From NCBI GenBank assembly GCA_016297915.1, contig JAEDFU010000024.1, positions 1 to 12,288 on the forward strand: 12,288 bases of DNA, given 5' to 3'. A model generated the notes under the pieces. That model made no database searches. It was not told the DNA's origin and saw only the letters and a list, made by a program, of their open reading frames with translations. Every line of letters starts with the position of its first letter. The stretch's first letter is position 1. The position numbers and the translations under genes are program-made. Shown here piece after piece: positions 7,153-12,288 of the stretch. Origin of the DNA: Clostridia bacterium (GTDB taxonomy: Bacteria > Bacillota > Clostridia > Christensenellales > UBA1242).

Positions 7153-8271
7153 ATGTTAAATAGAATAGAAAAAGAAAGGGAGCTAGCCCAAAAACTAGTA
7201 GATTACTCATGCAATGTAAAATCTGGTGAAAAAGTACTAATAACTTATTCGGATACGCCAAGTAGTTTTGTAGAAATCTTAATTGAAACGATTTCCAAAA
7301 AAGGAGCAATTCCGGTTCCATTTAGACTGGATAGAATTATAAAAAGGAGATTACTTTTGAACTCCAAGGCAGAAAACTTTGAGTATTACAAAAATATAGT
7401 TTTGCCTATTATGCAGAGTGTGGATGCCGTTATACTTATTGGTGGGAGTTTCAATGATTTTGAACTTAGCGATATTTCATACGAAACCATGGGAGACTTC
7501 AATAAAATATATGTTGAGCCAGTTCATTTCAAAGTTAGATGTCAAAAAAAATGGGTTCTGCTTAGATACCCCACCCCTAGTTTTGCCCAAAGCTGTGGTC
7601 TTAGTTCCGAAAAATTTTATAGGTTCTTTTTTGATGTATGCACACTAGATTATAGCACGCTAAACAAAAAAATGACGCCTCTACAAGACCTTATGCAAAA
7701 GGCAGACTTAGTACACATCGTGACACCCACAACAGATATTACTTTTTCAATCAAAGGCATGCCTGCTATCAAATGCAGTGGCGAATGTAATATTCCAGAC
7801 GGCGAGATATATTCCGCACCTATCAAAGATAGCGTCAATGGTCACATCAAGTTTAATGTTCCAGCAGTAGACAATGGATTTGAATTTAATGATATATTCC
7901 TTAAGTTCCAAGACGGCAAGATTGTAGACTTTGATTGCAACAACAAATCGGCGTTTGAGACAATCCTAGATACCGACGAAGGTAGCAGATACTTAGGCGA
8001 ATTTGCTTTTGGACTAAATCCATATTGCACAAATCCGCTAAAAGATATATTGTTTGACGAAAAGATGACTGGGTCAATTCATCTAGCAATAGGTGCTAGT
8101 TACGACGATTGTTTCAATGGCAACACTAGTGCCGTGCATCTTGACCTAATACTAAGCTTGATGCCAAAAAATGGTGGTGGAAAAATTTACTTTGACGATG
8201 AACTAATTTATGAAAATGGCAAATTTATTTGTCCTAATTTAGTTGATTTAAACGCCGAAAACTTGATATAA
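7153..8271 (+). CDS. M29-family metallo-aminopeptidase
   Basis: Removes N-terminal residues from peptides in the cytoplasm (peptide turnover), using two metal ions. The 372 aa are somewhat shorter than AmpS-type enzymes of about 410 aa. All six metal-ligand positions known for family M29 can be read: E218 in NIPDGE, E283 in LGEFAFGLNP, H310 in MTGSIHLAIG, Y317 in GASYDD, and H329 and D331 in SAVHLDLIL. The N-terminal part (1-180) follows the Rossmann-like first domain, with KLVDYSCNVKSGEKV near the start. GGAG (7144-7147) precedes the ATG by 5 nt. The gene follows a terminator, so it probably has its own weak promoter, which I could not fix. It ends 49 bp before gap, and the gap -10 overlaps its stop codon. 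Exact peptide preference is not predictable. Confidence 0.92.
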   Translation: MLNRIEKERELAQKLVDYSCNVKSGEKVLITYSDTPSSFVEILIETISKKGAIPVPFRLDRIIKRRLLLNSKAENFEYYKNIVLPIMQSVDAVILIGGSFNDFELSDISYETMGDFNKIYVEPVHFKVRCQKKWVLLRYPTPSFAQSCGLSSEKFYRFFFDVCTLDYSTLNKKMTPLQDLMQKADLVHIVTPTTDITFSIKGMPAIKCSGECNIPDGEIYSAPIKDSVNGHIKFNVPAVDNGFEFNDIFLKFQDGKIVDFDCNNKSAFETILDTDEGSRYLGEFAFGLNPYCTNPLKDILFDEKMTGSIHLAIGASYDDCFNGNTSAVHLDLILSLMPKNGGGKIYFDDELIYENGKFICPNLVDLNAENLI

Positions 8272-8272
8272 T
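8243..8272 (+). promoter_or_regulatory. gap promoter, overlapping the end of the aminopeptidase gene
   Basis: TTGATT (8243-8248) and a perfect TATAAT (8267-8272) are separated by 18 bp. The -10 overlaps the upstream stop codon (8269-8271). The predicted start is G8279, about 42 nt before the gap ATG. Confidence 0.6.
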
Positions 8273-8284
8273 ATATTTGTAATG

Positions 8285-8300
8285 GAAAGATATATCTTTC
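8285..8300. repeat. Perfect 16-bp palindrome in the gap leader
   Basis: GAAAGATATATCTTTC reads the same on both strands and falls at about +7 to +22 of the predicted gap transcript, just upstream of the Shine-Dalgarno AAAGGAG (8307-8313). It could be an operator for a dimeric regulator or a short 5' stem in the mRNA. Confidence 0.75.
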
Positions 8301-8320
8301 AAATTTAAAGGAGAATAAAA

Positions 8321-9331
8321 ATGAGCAAAACTATAAAATTAGGTATTAATGGTTTTGGTAGAATTGGTAGACTAATTACTCGTATTTCTCAAGATTTTGA
8401 TAATATCGAAGTAGTTGGAATCAATGATCCATTCCTTACAGCAGATTATGCAAAGTATTTGTTGGAAAGAGACAGTATGCATGGCAAATTCAAAGGCACT
8501 GTTGAACTTGATGGCGAAAATTTGGTTATTAATGGCAAAAAAGTTAAATTTTTTGCATGCCTAAACCCAGAAGAAATCGACTGGAAGAGCGTTAATGTAG
8601 ATTATGTAGTTGAATGTACTGGCAAATTTACAACAATCGAGGGCGCTTCTAAGCACTTGGTTGGAGGCGCTAAGAGAGTTATTATCTCCGCTCCATCAAA
8701 GGATGCGCCAATGTTTGTTTATGGCGTAAACGAAAAGACTTACACCAAAGATATGACCATTGTTAGCAACGCTAGTTGCACAACTAACTGTCTAGCTCCA
8801 CTAACCAAGGTTGTCAAAGATAACTTTGGCGTAATTGAAGGCCTTATGACCACAGTTCACTCTACAACAGCTACCCAACTTACAGTTGATGGTCCAAGCA
8901 AAAAGGACTGGCGTGGTGGCCGTGCTGCATCTGGCAATATTATTCCATCTAGCACTGGCGCAGCCAAAGCTGTTGGCAAAGTTATTCCAGAACTTAACGG
9001 CAAACTTACAGGAATGAGCTTTAGAGTTCCAACTCTTAATGTGTCTGTTGTTGATTTGACAGTACGACTTGAAAAAGAAACCACTTATGACGAAATCAAA
9101 GCAGTTATGAAACGCGCTAGCGAAAATGAAATGAAAGGTATTTTGGGTTACACTGACGAGCCTTTGGTTTCAACCGACTTTATGTCAGACAATCGTGCAT
9201 CTATCTTTGATGCTGAGGCAGGAATTATGCTATCCCCTACATTTGTAAAACTTGTTGCATGGTACGATAACGAGTACGGCTATAGCACACAACTATTGCG
9301 TTTGGCAAGTTACATGGGTAGCCTTGAATAA
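8321..9331 (+). CDS. gap: Glyceraldehyde-3-phosphate dehydrogenase, NAD-dependent
   Basis: Oxidises glyceraldehyde-3-phosphate to 1,3-bisphosphoglycerate with NAD in glycolysis; a cytoplasmic homotetramer. The 336 aa are full length. Seen: Rossmann motif INGFGRIGR (9-17), IND with Asp36 favouring NAD over NADP, the active-site motif SNASCTTNC with catalytic C153, paired His180 in TTVHSTTATQ, DGPSKKDWRGGRAASGNI for phosphate binding, PSSTGAAKAVGKV, and the C-terminal WYDNEYGYS. The S-loop region (MSFRVPTLNVSVVDLTVRLEK) is of the GapA/GapC type shared by enterobacteria and eukaryotes rather than the GSTTxLT type common in clostridial GapDH. AAAGGAG lies 7 nt before the ATG. The enzyme acts directly after the aldolase product is formed, but gap and fba sit in separate, oppositely oriented units. 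It has its own promoter and 3' terminators. Confidence 0.97.
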   Translation: MSKTIKLGINGFGRIGRLITRISQDFDNIEVVGINDPFLTADYAKYLLERDSMHGKFKGTVELDGENLVINGKKVKFFACLNPEEIDWKSVNVDYVVECTGKFTTIEGASKHLVGGAKRVIISAPSKDAPMFVYGVNEKTYTKDMTIVSNASCTTNCLAPLTKVVKDNFGVIEGLMTTVHSTTATQLTVDGPSKKDWRGGRAASGNIIPSSTGAAKAVGKVIPELNGKLTGMSFRVPTLNVSVVDLTVRLEKETTYDEIKAVMKRASENEMKGILGYTDEPLVSTDFMSDNRASIFDAEAGIMLSPTFVKLVAWYDNEYGYSTQLLRLASYMGSLE

Positions 9332-9489
9332 TTAAGACAACTTTTATTGATTATTTGACAATCCAAAACTATTTGAATTAATACAAAAATTTCCTTAGAA
9401 AATTTTTTAAATTTAGTTCAAAGCAAAAAATATAGAAACCACATAGATAAACATTGTGTACCTATAACTAAATGAATGAAAATGGAAAC

Positions 9490-9522
9490 CAATAAGCCAG
9501 ACTTACAAAGTCTGGCTTATTG
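9490..9522 (+). terminator. Strong hairpin after gap, first of a tandem
   Basis: CAATAAGCCAGACTT (9490-9504) pairs perfectly over 15 bp with AAGTCTGGCTTATTG (9508-9522), loop ACA. The following tract is only moderately T-rich (TTATTGT), so it may work as a leaky terminator or as a 3' stem protecting the mRNA ahead of the stronger terminator. Confidence 0.6.
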
Positions 9523-9526
9523 TATC

Positions 9527-9557
9527 AAAAAGACACCGAAAGCGGTGTCTTTTTTTT
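9527..9557 (+). terminator. Intrinsic terminator (gap unit), also readable on the minus strand
   Basis: The stem core GACACCG pairs with CGGTGTC around AAAG, extended by A-T pairs to 12 bp (9527-9538 with 9543-9554). Eight T (9550-9557) follow on the plus strand. On the minus strand the same stem is followed by a shorter T run, so it can also back up cadA termination. Confidence 0.85.
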
Positions 9558-9563
9558 GTTTCT

Positions 9564-9591
9564 AAAAATCCCTAGCATAAAACCTAGGGAT
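9564..9591 (-). terminator. Intrinsic terminator of the metal-efflux operon
   Basis: On the minus strand ATCCCTAG (9591-9584) pairs with CTAGGGAT (9575-9568) around an 8-nt loop, followed by four more T (9567-9564). It starts 6 nt after the cadA stop codon. Confidence 0.7.
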
Positions 9592-9597
9592 AATTAT

Positions 9598-11631
9598 TTA
9601 GTCTTTGATATTGTAGGTAAGAACTCTAAGTGAATTAAGTATTGCAAGTAGTGTTACACCAACATCGGCAAATACCGCAAGCAACATTCCAGTGATACCG
9701 AGTGCTCCCAAGACCAAAAATGTGAGTTTGGTTATTCCAGCAAAGATAATATTTTCAAGCACAATCTTTCGAGTACGCTTGGATATCTTGACAAGGTCTG
9801 GAATACGATTTAGGTTGTCATCAGCGATAACAACATCACTACTTTCAATTGTGGCTTGACTTCCCATAATACCCATACTAATTCCAACATCCGAGAGCGT
9901 TAGTGCTGGGGCGTCATTTATACCGTCACCCACAAAGGCTATAGTCTTACCATTTGCTTTTTGCTTTTCGAGAATATCAAATTTGGCTTGAGGCATAAGT
10001 TCTGCAGAGCACTCATCAATACCAATCTCACCACAAACCTTTTTGGCAATAGTTTTGTTATCTCCTGTAAGCATCATTGTAGATATACCCATGCTCTTGA
10101 GACTTGCGATTGTATCTTTTGCATTGCTCTTAACTTGATCTTGCAAATAAATTATTCCAATAAGTTTGTCTGCCTTGCTTACATCAACTTGCGTAAACCC
10201 TTTGGAATTCAAACTTCTGCCAACTGTATAAGTATCTTTTTTGATATCATATTGTATACCCTTTCCAGCAATTTCCTTATAGTTTTTGACAATAAGTTTG
10301 CTTTTTTTGCCATAAAAGTCACAGATGGCCTTTGCAATAGGATGTAGCGAATTTTGTTCTCCAGCAACTACAATGTCAAGTAATTGATCTTTTTTGATAT
10401 CGCCTTTGATTTCGATATCGCTTACAACAAATTCACCAGTCGTCAATGTTCCTGTTTTGTCAAACAAGATTTTGTTTATCTTTGCACAGCTATCTAGATA
10501 GTTACTACCCTTAATTAAAATACCCTGTTTGCTACATCTGCCAATACCAGAAAAATAACTAAGTGGAACAGAGATTGCAAATGCACAAGGGCATGATACA
10601 ACTAGGAATATAAGTCCTCTATAAATAGCAACATTTATATTGCCAAGCACTGCCCAAGTAATACCCCAAACTACAAACGATAATATAATCACACCCAATG
10701 TGTAGTAGCTAGAAAATTTGGATATAAATGTTTCGGTCCTAGATTTTTTGTTTGTAGCATTACTAACAAGATTTAGTATCTTGCTTACAGTACTATCTTT
10801 GTAAACCGATGTTGCTCTGATTTGGAGAACGCCGTCCAACACGATACTGCCAGAAGCAACCGATGTGTTCACATCCACATCAACCGGCACACTCTCACCA
10901 GTCAAGTGCCTCTTGTCTATGTGGCAAGAACCCTCTACAACAACACCGTCAACTGGGATTTTTTCGCCAGTTTTGACAATTATAATATCATTAATTTCAA
11001 CCTGTTCAGGTTTGACCTTTTGTTCAACTCCGTCCTTGAGAATAACTGCATATTCAGGTTGAGTATTAATAAGTGCAGATATGCTCTTCCTTGAGTAATT
11101 TACTGCTCGTGATTCTAGCATTTTGCCCAAAGTATAGAGTGCTATAACCATCATGCCCTCCATACTTTCACCCAATGCACACGCACCAATTATAGATATT
11201 GTAACAAGCGTATTTTCGTCAAGTCTTAGGTGAATTGCTTGATGCACAGCTTTGATATATGTCCTGTAGCCCATTGCCAAAAGCGAACAAATCAAAAGTA
11301 CTATATAGCACCAAGTAGGCATAGCCTTTACAACTAGGACAATAAGTCCAAGCACCAAACCCACAGCGTACAAAATTACATCCGCCAGTTTGACAGGTTC
11401 GTCATGAGTATTCTCTTGAGATATCTTTACATCTGGATTAACTTGCTTAATGGTTTTATTTATTTTCTTGAGGGTTTCATGAACTCGACTGTCATCTATC
11501 TCCAAGCTCAACTTACTAGTCGAAAAATTAATATTAGCACTAATCACACCGTCAACTTTTTGTAAATATTTCTCAAGAGTCAAAGCACAGTGTCCACAAT
11601 CTAATCCCGTGATATTATATTCTTTTTTCAT
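9598..11631 (-). CDS. cadA: P1B-type Zn/Cd/Pb-exporting ATPase
   Basis: Pumps divalent soft-metal ions (Zn, Cd, Pb) out of the cytoplasm using ATP. 677 aa, slightly shorter than ZntA/CadA (about 730). Order: one N-terminal heavy-metal domain with GLDCGHCA (C12, C15), a short linker, membrane helices from about residue 82, TGES (244-247), metal-site CPC (347-349) in VVSCPCAFAISVP, DKTGT with phosphorylated D391, SLHP (428-431), TGD (522-524), GDGIND (568-573), then the last helices with K635 and D656 (AVFADVG). The TM7 Lys and TM8 Asp are the signature of the Zn/Cd/Pb subgroup (P1B-2) and argue against a copper pump. Translation is coupled to the upstream repressor gene by an ATGA overlap, with AGGAG 8 nt before the ATG. 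The symbol could equally be zntA. Confidence 0.95.
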   Translation of the reverse strand: MKKEYNITGLDCGHCALTLEKYLQKVDGVISANINFSTSKLSLEIDDSRVHETLKKINKTIKQVNPDVKISQENTHDEPVKLADVILYAVGLVLGLIVLVVKAMPTWCYIVLLICSLLAMGYRTYIKAVHQAIHLRLDENTLVTISIIGACALGESMEGMMVIALYTLGKMLESRAVNYSRKSISALINTQPEYAVILKDGVEQKVKPEQVEINDIIIVKTGEKIPVDGVVVEGSCHIDKRHLTGESVPVDVDVNTSVASGSIVLDGVLQIRATSVYKDSTVSKILNLVSNATNKKSRTETFISKFSSYYTLGVIILSFVVWGITWAVLGNINVAIYRGLIFLVVSCPCAFAISVPLSYFSGIGRCSKQGILIKGSNYLDSCAKINKILFDKTGTLTTGEFVVSDIEIKGDIKKDQLLDIVVAGEQNSLHPIAKAICDFYGKKSKLIVKNYKEIAGKGIQYDIKKDTYTVGRSLNSKGFTQVDVSKADKLIGIIYLQDQVKSNAKDTIASLKSMGISTMMLTGDNKTIAKKVCGEIGIDECSAELMPQAKFDILEKQKANGKTIAFVGDGINDAPALTLSDVGISMGIMGSQATIESSDVVIADDNLNRIPDLVKISKRTRKIVLENIIFAGITKLTFLVLGALGITGMLLAVFADVGVTLLAILNSLRVLTYNIKD

Positions 11632-11993
11632 AAATCAATCTCCTGCAAATGCTCTAGACCCATTTCAAATATAATTTTAACATGCTCGTCAGCAAGGCTA
11701 TAAAAAATCTCCTTGCCGAACTTTTGCGACTTGATTAAATTGCTTTCTTTGAGAAATTTGAGTTGATGCGAAATTGCCGATTTGGTCATTTGCAAAGCAA
11801 CGGCTATATCGCAAACACACATACTCCCAACTCCGTCCAATGCACATATTATCTTAAGTCTAGTCTCATCAGCAAAAGTCTTGAAGAACCTAGACATTGT
11901 GTCAAAGATTTTGACCTTGTCAATCTCGCTTTTGGCATCAACTACATGGCTCTCATGCAAACACGAACAATCACACACATTTTTGTTTTCCAT
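11628..11993 (-). CDS. cadC: ArsR/SmtB-family metal-responsive repressor, CadC-like
   Basis: A dimeric winged-helix repressor that should release the operon promoter when Cd/Pb/Zn bind. 121 aa. Seen: Cys7, Cys9 and Cys11 in the N-terminal tail, the family motif MCVCD with C59 and C61 (together the alpha3N site of CadC), a recognition helix around TKSAISHQLKFLKESNLI (70-87), the wing KFGKEIFYSL, and D102, H104, H115 and E118, matching the alpha5 zinc-site spacing of CadC/CzrA. AAGGA lies 6 nt before the ATG. It is first in the operon with cadA (ATGA overlap) and sits behind a promoter carrying two identical operator-like repeats, consistent with autoregulation. The metal preference is inferred from residues only. 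Confidence 0.93.
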   Translation of the reverse strand: MENKNVCDCSCLHESHVVDAKSEIDKVKIFDTMSRFFKTFADETRLKIICALDGVGSMCVCDIAVALQMTKSAISHQLKFLKESNLIKSQKFGKEIFYSLADEHVKIIFEMGLEHLQEIDL

Positions 11994-12093
11994 TATTTTT
12001 CCTTTCTTATTATTAACAATTTCAACTTGGAATAATTATTGACAACTATGATGTAGTCAAAAATAACCTAATAAATATTTTCATGCACAACAA

Positions 12094-12109
12094 TTGAATA
12101 CTTACTCAA
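12094..12109. promoter_or_regulatory. Operator copy O2 downstream of the start site
   Basis: An exact second copy of TTGAATACTTACTCAA, 36 bp from O1 and at about +8 to +23 of the predicted transcript. Both copies have the same orientation. Their flanks (CAATTG outside, CTAT/ATAG inside) make the whole 12091-12148 segment approximately self-complementary. Confidence 0.75.
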
Positions 12110-12122
12110 CTATTATACTACC

Positions 12123-12152
12123 ATTATAGTTGAATACTTACTCAATTGTCAA
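12123..12152 (-). promoter_or_regulatory. Consensus promoter of the cadC-cadA operon
   Basis: On the minus strand a perfect TTGACA (12152-12147) and a perfect TATAAT (12128-12123) are 18 bp apart. The predicted start is A12116, giving a leader of about 123 nt. The spacer is filled by one operator copy, so repressor and polymerase would compete directly. The full-consensus elements imply strong expression once derepressed. Confidence 0.85.
12130..12145. promoter_or_regulatory. Operator copy O1 in the promoter spacer
   Basis: TTGAATACTTACTCAA, an imperfect palindrome with TTGA/TCAA ends and a TA-rich centre, typical in form for ArsR/SmtB operators. It lies wholly between the -35 and -10 of the cadC promoter. 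The assignment to CadC is inferred from position and family. Confidence 0.75.
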
Positions 12153-12288
12153 CCATTTTGCAAAAACATTCAAAAAATTTTCTGAAAGTATAATTACGCT
12201 TTAAATTTTGAGATGACAAATAACTCAGTTTGCAAACAAATAAAAACCACTATTTGAAAATATAGTCTTGTAGAATTATCTTTGGGAG
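12153..12288. other. Non-coding stretch upstream of the cadC promoter
   Basis: 136 bp to the window edge, A/T-rich, with no open frame of note. A TATAAT at 12189-12194 on the plus strand has no -35 partner. The window ends in TTGGGAG, which could be the start of a ribosome-binding site, but no start codon is in view. Confidence 0.4.

Larger units (their letters stand above)
9332..9597. other. Convergent gap/cadA intergenic region
   Basis: A 266-bp stretch without a credible coding sequence. The first 155 bp after gap are A/T-rich, with only an all-A/T inverted repeat near 9385-9405. The last 100 bp hold three stem-loops (listed separately) that separate the two converging units. A TTGACA at 9355-9360 has only a poor -10 partner (TAATAC at 9379-9384), so a small RNA ending at the 9557 terminator is possible but weakly supported. 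Confidence 0.5.

Noticed and set aside
9385..9410. AAAATTT-type inverted repeat after gap as a terminator
   Set aside because: The stem is A/T only and therefore weak; the later hairpins at 9490-9557 are far better candidates.
9961..11094. Plus-strand open frames of up to 128 codons opposite cadA
   Set aside because: The minus-strand frame carries every P-type ATPase motif; these are antisense shadows.
12181..12200. Plus-strand TATAAT upstream of the window edge as a divergent promoter
   Set aside because: No -35-like hexamer at 16-18 bp, and no downstream gene is in view.
1..12288. CRISPR arrays, insertion sequences, phage genes, tRNA or rRNA genes
   Set aside because: No regularly spaced repeats, transposase motifs or terminal repeats, and no cloverleaf or rRNA-like segments were seen in any gap.

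Overview
The window is AT-rich bacterial chromosome (roughly two thirds A+T by eye). It has tightly packed genes, clear Shine-Dalgarno sequences, sigma-70/sigma-A type promoters with 17-18 bp spacers, and intrinsic terminators. TGA serves as a normal stop: the ABC ATPase and the ArsR regulator both end in an ATGA overlap with the next gene, so this is the standard bacterial code and not the Mollicutes code. The gene families and signals fit a low-GC Bacillota (Clostridia-like, probably uncultured) organism. I cannot place it further from sequence alone.

Layout. Positions 1-2408 (minus) hold leucyl-tRNA synthetase, lacking only its last few residues at the window edge. Next, also on minus, is a two-gene ABC exporter (permease 2601-4148, ATPase 4145-4852), then class II fructose-bisphosphate aldolase (4930-5862). 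At about 5.9-6.15 kb the direction changes through a divergent promoter region. The plus strand then carries a degenerate GT2-like membrane protein (6155-7048, with its own terminator), an M29 aminopeptidase (7153-8271) and NAD-type glyceraldehyde-3-phosphate dehydrogenase (8321-9331). A 266 bp intergenic segment with three stem-loops separates gap from a convergent metal-efflux operon: cadA/zntA-type P1B-ATPase (9598-11631) behind a CadC-like ArsR/SmtB repressor (11628-11993).

How the parts work together. The window is mostly housekeeping (tRNA charging, two glycolytic enzymes, peptide turnover) plus two transport modules. The best-resolved regulatory circuit is the metal operon: a near-consensus promoter (TTGACA, 18 bp, TATAAT) has one 16-bp operator in its spacer and an identical copy at about +8 to +23. 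The repressor encoded first keeps both metal-site residue sets known from CadC.

Most worth a second look: (1) the GT2-like protein keeps the fold landmarks and two C-terminal membrane helices of the DPM1/GtrB group but has lost the catalytic acidic motifs; (2) a 13-bp hairpin overlaps the leuS promoter, start site and Shine-Dalgarno, and looks like a combined terminator/insulator; (3) a perfect 16-bp palindrome lies at the start of the gap mRNA; (4) the LeuRS editing-site motif TTRPDT reads TTCIET; (5) the twin-operator array is itself a larger palindrome. I found no CRISPR array, transposon, prophage, tRNA or rRNA, and no clearly novel multigene system.
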